Positions 1 through 10,826 of a stretch of DNA of 64,000 bases are shown here, one piece after another. The DNA is from Pristionchus mayeri (taxonomy: Eukaryota > Nematoda > Chromadorea > Rhabditida > Neodiplogasteridae), in NCBI GenBank assembly GCA_036245805.1, contig BTRK01000006.1, positions 16,338,365-16,402,364 on the forward strand, read 5' to 3'. The position numbers were made by a program, and so were the translations under genes. Below the pieces are notes generated by a model. The model saw only the letters and a program-made list of their open reading frames with translations. It was not told where the DNA came from and searched no databases. Within the stretch, counting starts at the first letter, position 1; the number at the start of each line of letters is the position of its first letter.

Positions 1-303
1 ATTTACAACAATACTGCCTCATGCTCAACTGAACATAATCAGGCTGTAGCGCACTGTTGCATATATTCATGATAATATTCATGTGCTACGCTCCGTTTTT
101 TGCTAAATATTTGTAAAAAATGCGAGCAAAGAGCCCGAGTGATCAAGCAAAAATAGAGGCACGACTACACTGCCTTTTGGGAGAAGTAGCCTTACGATAC
201 AATACAATATCGTTGTTGTGAAATTTAGCAGTTACAGCGGGTAAAAACATATAAAAACGATCATGACTTTCAAAAGATATGTGAACACTTTGTGAAGCCT
301 TAC

Positions 304-1270
304 CGATTCAAGCTCTGGTCGGAAAGAACCGCAGATATCTACATTGCACTTCCAAAGCACCGACTCGCTCGATTTCTCACATAGCAATGTTAAGGTGAGC
401 TTGTCGCTGCCTTTCACGCGAGTCAGTCGAAGACGCCTGTAGTTCACAGTTAAACATGACTGTTATGTCCCTGCCTTGTACCCGACAACGGATTGTAAGG
501 GATATAGCTTTATCCACAAAATAGCAGGGAAAATAGTAAGAGGGGAAAGGAAGCAACTAATCTCCGATTGGGAGGGAACTAGATTGAGGATGGAAAGAGG
601 GCCAGGAGAGGGAGAGGGAGAGGTCACGCGAGTCGATAACAATTGGAGACCTCAAGTGATCTACCACACTCGAGGGCGACTACACAGTCTTGTGAGTAGA
701 GGCAACACTACGATAGAACAATGACTTATGATTAGAGTCCTCTCAATTCAATTGAAACTGGAATTCCAAAAGTGAGGACAAAAAAGAAATTCTAAAAATG
801 TAAGCAAAAATAATATCCCTATTATCAATTCTTCGGAAATGATTTCAATTCTTATTGAAAACGTGTCTGGTGATCCATTCAATAAAACAATGTACATTCT
901 GTATATTTCATAATGGAATTTCATCCCGACTTTGAAATTCGACTTGCCAGATAATTCATTTAAGAGAACCTATGAACAGTAATTTGGATGACAGTAAGAA
1001 AAGAAATATACTTACAACACTCGATAAAAACATTTGTATTGTAATTATTACTCACCATGGGTATCCGTTGATGCGATGTACGGGAGAGAACTGATCCAAT
1101 TGACATGGCACCCATCTCTTGACAACCATCGAGATCTTGTTGGATTCTGAAACTAATATATTCCCAAAGTCAAGAATCAAAATATTCGAATATAAGCTAT
1201 CGACAAATAATAAATAGTAGTTCCTAAAAAGAATAACCTATTTCCAGTGTAGGAACTGCCATTATTCCGT
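304..1270 (-). CDS. BTB/MATH-like gene A1, 5' exons only
   Basis: First three exons of a minus-strand gene that runs off the left edge. Exon 1 (1270-1238) follows a CTTTTCAG acceptor and has its ATG at 1262; exon 2 is 1146-1056 and exon 3 is 436-304, with GT donors and matching phases (1, 2, 0). The peptide starts MAVPTLEIES, passes through a YPW motif at the exon 2/3 junction and continues with a Cys-containing strand ending LWKCNVDICGSF. This matches the N-terminal MATH-like part of its neighbour A2 exon for exon. MATH-BTB proteins are usually substrate adaptors for Cul3 ubiquitin ligases; that role is from family knowledge and is not visible here, because the BTB half lies outside the window. 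The acceptor so close to the ATG suggests spliced-leader trans-splicing. Confidence 0.6.
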
Positions 1271-1602
1271 CTGAAAAGAGTTGAGATCACTGAAATGGAA
1301 ACATTACTCAATTATGAGCACAAAATAGGAGTAAAACAACAAATTTAATTAAGTGAGCAAAATAATCAGATAGCAAATCAGCTTAAAATAGTCAATATTA
1401 TTAATATAATATTGAAATAGCCAGGGTGGATTTCGAACCACATATCGAGACATACTCTAATTAGGCATAAGATGGGTTGGAACTTCTTTACGGCAATTAC
1501 ATTACCAACAAGTGAATTTTACAGAAAAATATAGAAGGAGGAGCACAATAGACTGCTATAAAACGATTAGATCGATAAACATTCTGAGAATAATTAGATC
1601 AA

Positions 1603-4017
1603 TCAAGACAAGAATGAGCAACTCTGCTTCAGCAGTGCTCGTGTAGTCTCCGGCGACAGTTGATTCAACTCTGGCGATTGGCTCAATTCCACCAAATGAG
1701 TCTCCGTGTACTGAGAGATGAGAATGTCCTGTAATAAATTCTTGATCAAAAAGCAATATTTTAGAGAAAAATTTTATGAATATTACAGTAAAGTAAAAAA
1801 ATATTGTCAGAACCCACTCTGAGGAAGGGAATTCCGAATTCCTCGGAGAAGAGTAGCTTCTCGTTCTGTGAGAAGGAGCAAGAAGAGGAGAGAACGAACG
1901 AAACAACTCTGTCCTCGACGATCTGGAAACAATGAATATTACGCGCTTCTCTCTTGAGTATTCGAGAAGAACAAAATATTTCGTACTTTACAATATTATT
2001 AATTCAAAGGATTCTTTCACGGACCTTGAGCTCGAATCGATCTGCGAGCTGATGGATTCTGCGCATATTTCCATCTGAATAAGCAATATATTGAAAATTT
2101 ATATTTTTGGGCATTTGCTGTGTTAAACTAATTGCAACCAGCTGATTAGGTAATTGAACGTAATACGTCATAAAGAAAAGGAACAAACCTGATAAAGAAA
2201 AGTCATCGACTCCGTAGATCATCTTGATGATATTGAGAAATTCCTGACAATAAATCTTGAATTATTTGGTACAAATATGCCTTTCTATTAGGTTGATGCA
2301 AAAGTTTCGATACGTTTTCGAGCAATAACTTAGTAATTCTCTCCTGATTGTGTGTATGATATTAGTGTACGTGTGATCCTCATAGCGCACTTATGGGCAT
2401 ACATGATCAATCAGGCATTTGCAATAATCTCATTGTCGAAGTTTGTAGAGCGAGATCGGTAGTATTTACCCCATAGCTTTCCTGATAGAGACAAACGATT
2501 CTTTTCAAAGTGTTACACGGAAGCGTGCACCCGAACTCACTGTCGAAAAGAAAGGGCAGAAATAGCAAGCCATCAGTTTTGTTTAAATGGATGCTTATAC
2601 AGAGCACCCTAAATACAGGAAATTTACACTTTTTAGGATATACCTTTTTTCTATTGAACCAATTGAGGCCGATTCAATATGTATCAATGAATGTAGTGTG
2701 TCAATAGTGTCTCAAATAATGCCAAAGTATTATCGGCAGAGACTTAAAAAACTCTTCAGATTATCGGCAGAGACTGAAAAAACTCTTCAGAATACTTTTT
2801 CATTAATGGTTATCAAAAGCACATATTGTTAATCATCCAATTTACCTCCTTGTTCACATGAACCTTCGCCTTCTCTTCTCCAAACACGAGAGTTCCATCA
2901 CGAGGAGCGCAAATATCCAGAATCGGACGGAGTCTCCAGCTGAGAATACGATATCATTTTTGACAAAGCGTAAACGTGCACCCGTGCCAATCTATTTTAC
3001 AGTCCTCAAAAGATGGCTACGCTGATTGTAGGACTACATTCCTACGTGCAACAAGTCCAGATAATTCAGCAAATGATTGCGTTCAACGAATATTTCAACG
3101 AAAAATCGCTTGCCTCACAACATATTTCTTCATAAATATTTCCACTTCCAGCTTATCTCCCTCATCCAAATTGCCATTCCACATACGGAATTGCTGGCTG
3201 TTCTTGTCCCAGCTCGTGAAATTATGCTTCTGAAATAAGATAAATTAACTATTTTTTATCTTTCTAATTTCATAAAAAAATTCTTTAATAAAATGTTTTC
3301 GCGAGACAGTAAACCGCCCTCAATTAGGAATCTTCTCACAATCGCATAATTTCTCAGCGAGCTCTTTATCATGGCAGAGCACTCCCACAGCTCCGCCTCG
3401 ATCGATTTCTCGCAGATCAATGACAAGCAGATCTTGTTGCAACCTTTCATACAAGCGAGTCGGAGACGCCTGCAGGTGAGACATATTGGGCACTATGTCG
3501 GATGAGAATTATTTTGCGCCACGCCATCAAAGTCGGTATCACAAAACAGTTCTCATTCGACAAAGAGCTATAGATTGTTTAAACCAACAAGTCTCCTTGA
3601 TGAAATGATTCCGGAATTTCAATAACGAGGATATGAGGGTAATGCGAAAGGGGATCTTTTTTCAGTTCCCCTTCTTTATGGCGGAATTCGTCAAATAATT
3701 ACATCAAAAGAGCCCTACTTAGTCATCTAGTTGAATGTGGAGAGATAAATATGATTGCAAAACTTGAGAAATGTGTTGTATTGTAACTGCAACTGACCAT
3801 GGGTATCCGTTGAAGTGATGGATTGGAGAGAGCTGCTCCACTTGATAGTACTGCCATCGCTCAACAACCATCGAAATCTTGCTGGATTCTGCAAGTTGGA
3901 TATTCCCACAACAATTTCAAAAATAAATAAATCCGCATAAAAAAATTACAAAAATAAAAGAAAATCATTTCTTAAAACGAATAACCTGTCTCTACTGAAG
4001 GGGAGGCCATCTTCCTT
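1603..4017 (-). CDS. BTB/MATH-like gene A2, BTB core exon missing
   Basis: Exons on the minus strand: 4017-3986 (ATG at 4010), 3888-3798, 3469-3340, 3229-3119, 2939-2846, 2243-2189, 2074-2025, 1922-1818, 1728-1603 (stop TGA). The first four encode a MATH-like region (YPW motif; SWDKNSQQF; DKLEVEIFMKK). The fifth carries the start of the BTB fold (LVFGEEKAKVHVNKE). The last four correspond to the BTB helices, including LADRFELK. The exon that in A3 encodes the BTB core (SPFFQTLFYSDF) is absent; 2244-2845 holds unrelated sequence instead. The lost exon is phase 0/0 and 99 nt in A3, so the remaining exons still join in frame. The junction after 3119 is uncertain: phase agreement would need a GC donor just downstream. 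It may be a pseudogene or a shortened protein. A role as a Cul3 adaptor is doubtful without the core. Confidence 0.55.
2244..2845. other. Sequence replacing the BTB core exon of A2
   Basis: About 600 bp occupy the place where A3 has intron, BTB core exon and intron. At 2287 the sequence TTAGGTTGATGCAAAAGTTT resembles the outer end of the TTAGGTTG-type elements seen at 26.4 and 33.9 kb. At 2729-2790 a 31-bp unit beginning TTATCGGCAGAGACT is repeated twice in tandem. No matching second inverted end and no transposase were found, so this looks like a decayed or rearranged insertion. Confidence 0.4.
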
Positions 4018-4356
4018 CTGAATCAAGTTGAAATCACTGAAATGGAAAACATCAAAAGCTCAGTTCATTCTATTAGGAGATTCCGGGCGGCCATTGCGTT
4101 TTTCATAACTGAAAATTATCCAGCATCCAGTCAGGAAATCAGTTGAAGAAGCAACCAACAGACAGATATCACTGTGGATGTCGAACCACGAACGAACCAT
4201 ATTCAAGTGATGAACAGAAACTTTTATACGACAGGAGGTAACAATAAAACGATTCATTCGATGAAATATAATGTAATTAGAGCACAACGGAATTAAGATG
4301 AAGATCAAGCAATAAATCTTAAGAAAGATTACAAAAATTCTTCAGTAAGGCTCAAG

Positions 4357-6793
4357 TTAATATCGCGAAGACGAGTAGCCAAAGAAAGCCAACAGCTCTT
4401 CCGAAAACTGAGCGATGAAATTATCCTGCAAGAATTTATGACTAAGAAATTGAGATGTTTACAACAAGCAAAATTGCAAACTAGAATCAGTTGGACAAAA
4501 GCAAATAATTTCGAAAAGTAAATATTCAAATCATATATCTCGATTATTCGTATACATACATGCATCAAAACTAATTATATTCAAAATGATTACAAAAATG
4601 GCTCACTCCGAGGAAGGGAATATTGTATCCCTCAATGGAGGCTAGCTTCTTATTCAGAGAGAAAGAGCAGGAATTGGAGAGGATGAAAGATACAATTCTG
4701 TCCTCGACGATCTGTAAAGAATGAGTATGACCGGCATAGATCGAAAAGTATGTAGATATCGACGTCAAAAAACGTACCCTCCATTAGCAAACACATCGAA
4801 CTTTCTTCATCACATTATCGGCCACATTGAATGAATAAATAAAAACATGGTCCCGTTCTGGGAAAACGTGCCGCAGCTGAGAAAAACCTACCGCAGTCTC
4901 AAAATCCGATTTTCACGTTATGATTCGCGGGCATGTTTATTTTAGCCAGCGATGAGTAAAAAAAAAAAAAAGGTAAAGTCGCACCGTATATCTAGGAATT
5001 TTCATCCTGCGGTGAGCCGCTGCTAGGCCAGCAACTATATATTTTTTTTTTTAAGGCGATTCAGTCCGTAGCGCCACCTATTCTTCGGACCTATTTACCG
5101 GCGTGATCTTGTCACGACTTCCAATTCCCCGTCCCCAATGGGTAGGCGCCTTGGTTGGGCGGAGTCGGTGTCACCGCCGGGAATCGAACCTGGGAGGTAT
5201 GGAATGGTTGGGCGCGCCATAGACCACTACACCACTTCGACTTTTGCGACTCGACTTCGACTCATAGACCAGCGATGAGTACAAGGTAAAAAGTGATACA
5301 CCGTTGGATAGAGGACGTCGAGAATAATCAGAATCATAAAAAAGCGGCACGTTTTTCTCAAAAATAAATTTCTTAAAAATTTTAAACTATTTGCGCAGCA
5401 TGACTTTTCGGTCTCTGATGACCGGATCAAATCTAACTAAGGTAATACAACAAATAAAAATTTTGAACCTTGAGTCCGAATCTATCTGCGAGTTCCTGGA
5501 CTCTGGGCACATTCTCATCTGAATTTTTTAACGTTTAGGATATAATATTGGGTTGTCCCATAATTCGTGTCGCCATTTTTAAAATAATATTTCGCTGGAA
5601 CAAGGAAAGTATTTGAGTAGTTGTATGATGCATTAGATATAGTAGCCAGCACTCTACTTTTTAGGTGCATCAGCGAGTAAAGACATTGCCGTGGAGGGGG
5701 AATTAGACGATTGCGAAATTTTTGCTAATTTTTCGATGATCTTAAAATTGAAAAAATCCACTCTAATTCACAGATAAAAATAAGTGTGCAGTGAATAGTT
5801 ACTCTCTAGGGGCAAATAAAATTATTTGGCACAATACCTGTCTCCCAAAATGCTTTGTGGGGTCACTACAAAACCCACAATTTTCAACGTGGTTTTAAAA
5901 ATGCAGCGGATTTTCTTTCCGGAACAGTATGGAATCGTTTACAAATAATTGTAGTTGAATTATCATAGCCAAATAAGCTAAGTTGGAGCATTGGAAAAAC
6001 TAAAATCATAAAATCGACCCTATTGAAACTCCCCTCCGTTGTCATATTGTGAAATATTTCAGCAATAGTTTCAGAAAACTATGATTTAGAAGCATTAATG
6101 TGAAGTGTCATGCATTACCCTTCCACCCTTAGTGCTAGGGATTTTAAACGTAACTCGTAAAATAACTATAAATTTTTGAAAAAAAGGTTGTAAATTCCAT
6201 ATTTTCACTTATTCAATCATCATTAGGCAATGTAAGCTGGAGATTAGTGTGCGATAAATTACGTAACATGAGTCTTCTATTAAACACATCATGATGTAAT
6301 GAAGGCGTTTGATTTTTTACGAGAAATTAAATGTGGAAGAAAAACGACACGAATTATGGGACAACCCAATAAATTACTTAAAATCAGTTATTGAAGCCGA
6401 AAATTACCAAAAATAAAGCAATGAAAAATAACTAACCAGTCAGAGAACCACCATTGAAGCCATAGATTAGTCTGATGATATTAGCGAATTCCTGCAAACA
6501 GATATAATATACTCTTATCTTTAGCGAAGTGTTCAGCCTCGTACTCAACGTCTCCAATAGGGATTTCGCTCATGCTCTTCTCCATGAAATCAGAATAGAA
6601 CAACGTTTGGAAGAAGGGAGACTGCGAGGCAAGAGACTGCAAAAGGAGTCGAAATAAACCATAACGCAAATCTTTGCAATTTACAATATCGATCTTCACC
6701 TCCTTATTCACTTGGATCTTCTTCTTCTCTTCTCCAAACACGAGAATTCCATCACGAGGAGCTAAGGGATCCAGAGTGGGACGGACTCTCCAT
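4357..6793 (-). CDS. BTB/POZ-domain gene A3, 5'-truncated
   Basis: Six exons join in a coherent frame: 6793-6700 (LVFGEEKKKIQVNKE), 6636-6538 (BTB core, SPFFQTLFYSDFMEKS, ending DVEYE), 6491-6437 (EFANIIRLIYGFNGG), 5518-5469 (ENVPRVQELADRFGLK), 4711-4607 (VEDRIVSFIL), 4425-4357 (ends GYSSSRY, stop TAA). The order of motifs is that of a BTB/POZ domain. The upstream MATH-like exons present in A1 and A2 are absent: a decayed mariner starts at 6845, 50 bp upstream of the first exon, followed by the retroelement complex. The intron between the BTB core and the next exon (6537-6492, 46 nt) starts with GC instead of GT. The intron at 6436-5519 hosts an 822-bp MITE and the next one (5468-4712) a SINE. 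Expression of this truncated copy is uncertain. Confidence 0.6.
4960..5260 (-). mobile_element. tRNA-derived SINE
   Basis: Read on the minus strand, a tRNA-like head carries an A-box-like TGGTGTAGTGG (complement of 5224-5234) and, about 45 bp downstream, a perfect B box GGTTCGATTCC (complement of 5180-5190). These are the two internal RNA polymerase III promoter elements. The body continues about 200 bp and ends in a T run opposite the A run near 4960, which would act as a Pol III terminator. The B box is followed by a long non-tRNA body, so it is a SINE and not a tRNA gene. It lies in an intron of A3. Flanking target-site duplications were not established. Confidence 0.7.
5548..6369. mobile_element. 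822-bp non-autonomous TA-flanked MITE
   Basis: Perfect 25-bp terminal inverted repeats begin TTGGGTTGTCCCATAATTCG at 5548 and end with the complement at 6369. TA dinucleotides flank both ends (5546-5547 and 6370-6371), the target-site pattern of Tc1/mariner elements. No open reading frame of transposase type is present, so it must have been mobilised in trans. It sits in an intron of A3 and does not interrupt coding sequence. Confidence 0.9.
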
Positions 6794-6844
6794 CTGAGAA
6801 TATTAAGAAATATAGTATTAGGTATATCGAGATAACAGTAAGTA

Positions 6845-7612
6845 TCAGGTTCGCCGGAAACTCTTTGTATATGGTTTTGTTTTAACACTGCTAGTCCCTA
6901 ATGCATTTTGGATTTCCCTCATTCCTAGTGAATAACAAACAGTGATGGGCCGTTATAGTAAGCAACTCCCCATTCCTTTCCCTTCCGACAGGATCTAGTA
7001 GAGCAACGATGTATCATCCTGGAGCCACCCACTTCCGACATGTTCTGCTATACCTCACTCTATCCTACACCACGATGAAGGATTCGGAAACCCTACTGAA
7101 GAATTTTTATAACACACATGCCCCCTCTACAACACCTTCAGGAATTGGATCCATCGCTTCGAAGAACACGACTTTTCCCTCAATGCATGGGATCGATCTG
7201 AGAGACCGCGTTCGTTGCATTTTGAGACTTTGAAGAAAGCTGTTGAAACGGACGCACTTCAAAGTGCCCGTAAAATTTCTATTGCACTTAGAGTCCACCA
7301 TAGCACTGTCAGAGAAGGCTTAAGATCTCTTGAAATGAGAAAATATATCGGTCGATTCATATCCCATGATCTGAGGCAAGCCAGCCGAGACCGTCGTGTC
7401 GATGATTCCATTACTCTCCTCATTCTCCAAGGTGGGGATCGATGGCTCCTAACGGGGAATGAGAAGAGGGTCCTCTAAGATAACGACCACAGCAGAGCCC
7501 AGTTGGTTGGAGAAGGAGAGACCACGCAGGGTATCCCCAAACTTGACCGGCACAACAAGAAAAACAAGCTGGTAATGTGGGGGGGGAGCGGATGGAGTGA
7601 ACCAATCGGAGT
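6845..7612 (+). pseudogene. Decayed mariner transposase, 3' end cut off
   Basis: The left end at 6845 (TCAGGTTCGCCGGAAACTC) follows a TA and matches the 5' end of the deletion derivative at 32.9 kb. Reading with frameshifts, the plus strand shows mariner hallmarks: a helix-turn-helix start (LLYLTLSY near 7045), NWIHRFEEHDFSL near 7145-7185, SARKISIALRVHHSTV near 7265-7310, a SHDLRQASRDRRVDD stretch near 7365-7400 and a degraded TGNEKRVL near 7460, where active elements have TGDEKW followed by an aromatic. The first catalytic Asp is therefore changed to Asn, and a stop follows. Similarity stops abruptly at about 7612, where the inverted gag copy begins. The element inserted just upstream of A3 and was itself interrupted later. 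Confidence 0.75.
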
Positions 7613-8576
7613 TACTCATTACCTCCAAATCCTCCTCGACCATTCCCTCTATACGCTCCCTGTCCTTGTCCCCTACTACCATTCCACCACCCTCTCTGCG
7701 CAGGCGCACCCCTCTGCCAGGTTGGTGTGAACCCTTGAGCTGGTGGCTGCTGAGTGTTTTGATTCTGCGCCCCTTGGAACCCATTCGCAACTCCATTCGG
7801 CCGCTGCGCCGTATTTTCCATCCTCTCATCATCAACTTTGCTCTCGAAGGGCACATCCCTATCGTATGCCCCCATCCATTGCACGCATTGCACCTAATGT
7901 TCTTCCTGACCTCGTCTCTCCCTCCATTAAATCCACCTCTGCCTCCTCCATTGAATCTGTTATGGGCTGGATAACTTCCGTTTCCCTGTCTCCTATCTCC
8001 CAATCCTCCTAATCTCTCCAGGTACTCGGCCGTTGCCAGATGCTCCTTCATCTCCTCATACGATTTCCCTTGCTTGAAAGCCTTGTACAACTCGATCTTC
8101 TCACTCGAACTCTCATACAATTGCAGCAACTGAAGCTTCTTTGCCTCTTCCCTCTCTGATGCGCTACTGTATCGTTTTGCAAAAAGAGACTCCAGCTCCT
8201 CACACACAGCATTCACTCTTCTCCCCCTTGTCACCTGCTCTCTTATCCTTTTCTCAATATCCCTCATCTCAAACATCGACCCACCCGTGAGCCTATCCTT
8301 CAACCAAGCCAAGCAATCCCTCACTGAGTGCCCATCCGACTTATAATCCACCGGTAATCCGCTGTACTCTGCCGCTGCCTTTCCTGCTAGTATCTCTCTC
8401 AACGCCTGCTTAGCCACCGCGTTACCGTACTGCTCATATCTCAACAAGAATCCATCGTAGAACACATCCCACTTCTCTCTCGCTCCATCATACTTAGCCA
8501 TGCTGGGCAAAACCGACGGGTCCATTCCTACTACCATTCTATCACCACCATTGCGCACCACAGGGGACCAATTAGT
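7613..8576 (-). pseudogene. Inverted partial copy of retroelement gag
   Basis: On the minus strand an open frame from the TA at 8576 encodes a Gag-like protein: an N-terminal capsid-type helical region (MAKYDGAREKWDVFYDGFL...) and, near its C terminus, a CCHC zinc knuckle C-NA-C-NGWG-H-TIGM-C at about 7870-7910. It matches the plus-strand gag at 10825-11599 almost exactly. It retains the Gln-rich and RGG-rich tail (QNQNTQQPPAQG; GNGRGGFGG) that the right copy lacks, but that tail lies in a different frame from the zinc knuckle. The sequence ends at the decayed mariner at 7612. No start codon or leader is left, since the upstream side is the mariner TIR. Confidence 0.85.
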
Positions 8577-8577
8577 A

Positions 8578-9811
8578 TTGGGGTGTCCGGAAAGTTCGTA
8601 TAATTTTTTGTTTTTATTTTTTATTCAATGCTTTACAATTCTCAGTGACCAATGTATGCCCCCTTCTTTCTCACTACCTCCCTCCAGCGATTGGGCAGGG
8701 TCTCGATTCCTCTCTTCCAGAATGCGGGTTTCTTCGAGACCGCCCAGTTCACGAAAGCCCTCACAACTTCATCTAGATTCTTGAACTTCTTTCCTTTGCA
8801 GAAGTCAGAGAGAGAGCGGAAGCAGTGGTAGTCGCATGGGGAGAGATCCGGGGAATACGGTGGATGGGGAATCCTCTCGATCTTCAGCTCGTCTATTTTC
8901 TTCTGGGTCATCTTCGCTCGATGTGGGCGAGCATTGTCCATCAGAAGAAGAATTTTGCCCTGGTTCAGGAGTCTGGGAGGGGCTCTGATCGCGACATCTT
9001 GCAGTTGTTCAGAGAAGAGGTCGGCATTGATGCTGGTGCCAGGGGCGAGGATCTCCCAGTATATGGGACCGAGCACTGAGAAGAAGAATCAGAGGAGTTC
9101 CTTCTTTCCGTGCTCTTCCTTCTCCGGGACGGGCGTGGGCTTCTCATCTGCATCCACCCATTGCAGTCTCCTCACAGGGTTATCGTACGTGATCCACTTC
9201 TCATCTGTAGCGATGATGGAATTGACCCATCGAAGATTGGATCTACGATGGAGTAATTCCCGACAGACTTGAACACGATTTTTCAGCTGTTCGGGGGAGA
9301 GGTCATGGGGAATCACTTGTGGGAGTTTCGGCTTCTTCCCAGATCGATGGAGGATATCGGACACTGTTGATCTGGGAGTACCAGTATCCTTCTTCAACTC
9401 ACGCAAACTGGCCATGGGGTTGCGCTTCAGTGTGCGGAGAACGAGAGGCTGATCGAGGGAGGGAGGGCGTCCAGAGAGGGGTTGATCATCGAGACCAAAC
9501 TCCCCTTTCTTGAAGCGGTAGAACCACTTATAGCAGAAGCGTATGAAGGGGGCGTCAGCTCCTTCCGACCGGGCCAGGGCAGAGTGGGCCTCCTTCACGG
9601 ATCGGCCAAGACGGTAGTAATGAAGTAAAACTGCTCGGAGGTAGAGATGGGAGTCCATCACAAGAATCAATGTAGCAACTAGGAGACTGATTAAATCCTC
9701 TCACTACTCAACGTCAGAATGATGCAATACATTGTTGACAAACAGATTGCGCAATCACTGCATTTGATCGCGAACTGACTTTTTTCCGAAGCATTATACG
9801 AACTTTCCGGA
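8578..9811 (-). pseudogene. Mariner copy 1 (left arm), broken transposase
   Basis: Left TIR TTGGGGTGTCCGGAAAG starts at 8578 after a TA; the other end stops at CTTTCCGGA (9811) without the last bases of the TIR. The transposase runs from 9670 (MILVMDSHLYL) to 8642 (KKGAYIGH) with an in-frame TGA at about 9080, replacing the Cys codon in the LLCFFFSV stretch of the intact copy. Catalytic residues are otherwise present: TDEKW, MDNARPH and SPCDYH. Several N-terminal substitutions are not shared with the right arm. It cannot make full-length transposase. Confidence 0.9.
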
Positions 9812-10824
9812 GGCCCACTCTGCCCTGGCCCAGTCGGAAGGAGCTGACGCCCCCTCCATACCCTTCTGCTATAAGTGGTTCTCCCGCTTCAAGAAAGGGG
9901 AGTTTGGTCTCGATGATCAACCCCGCTCTGGACGCCCTCCCTCCCTCGATCAGCCTCTCGTTCTCCGCACACTGAAGCGCAAGCCCATGGCCAGTGTGCG
10001 TGAGTTGAAGAAGGATACTGGTACTCCCAGATCGACGGTGTCCGATATCCTCCATCGATCTGGGAAGAAGCCGAAACTCCCACAAGTGATTCCCCATGAC
10101 CTCTCCCCCGAACAGCTGAAAAATCGTGTTCAAGTCTGTCGGGAATTACTCCATCGTAGATCCAATCTTCGATGGGTCAATTCCATCATCGCTACAGATG
10201 AGAAGTGGATCACGTACGATAACCCTGTGAGGAGACTGCAATGGGTGGATGCAGATGAGAAGCCCACGCCCGTCCCGGAGAAGGAAGAGCACGGAAAGAA
10301 GGAACTCCTCTGATTCTTCTTCTCAGTGCTCGGTCCCATATACTGGGAGATCCTCGCCCCTGGCACCAGCATCAATGCCGACCTCTTCTCTGAACAACTG
10401 CAAGATGTCGCGATCAGAGCCCCTCCCAGACTCCTGAACCAGGGCAAAATTCTTCTTCTGATGGACAATGCTCGCCCACATCGAGCGAAGATGACCCAGA
10501 AGAAAATAGACGAGCTGAAGATCGAGAGGATTCCCCATCCACCGTATTCCCCGGATCTCTCCCCATGCGACTACCACTGCTTCCGCTCTCTCTCTGACTT
10601 CTGCAAAGGAAAGAAGTTCAAGAATCTAGATGAAGTTGTGAGGGCTTTCGTGAACTGGGCGGTCTCGAAGAAACCCGCATTCTGGAAGAGAGGAATCGAG
10701 ACCCTGCCCAATCGCTGGAGGGAGGTAGTGAGAAAGAAGGGGGCATACATTGGTCACTGAGAATTGTAAAGCATTGAATAAAAAATAAAAACAAAAAATT
10801 ATACGAACTTTCCGGACACCCCAA
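9809..10824 (+). pseudogene. Mariner copy 2 (right arm), 5'-truncated
   Basis: Starts inside the transposase (AHSALAQSEGAD) at the palindrome centre and runs to the TIR end at 10824, followed by TA and the gag fragment. It carries the same premature TGA as copy 1 (about 10311-10313), splitting the frame before the MLGPIYWEIL segment. The D,D34D residues are readable (TDEKW; MDNARPH; SPCDYH) but the N-terminal DNA-binding helices and left TIR are missing. The shared stop shows that the two arms descend from one copy. Confidence 0.9.
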
Positions 10825-10826
10825 TA

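Noticed and set aside
1420..1460. TGGTTCGAAATCC on the minus strand, like a tRNA T-arm
   Set aside because: The loop has one base too many, there is no A box or cloverleaf upstream, and nothing pairs as an acceptor stem.
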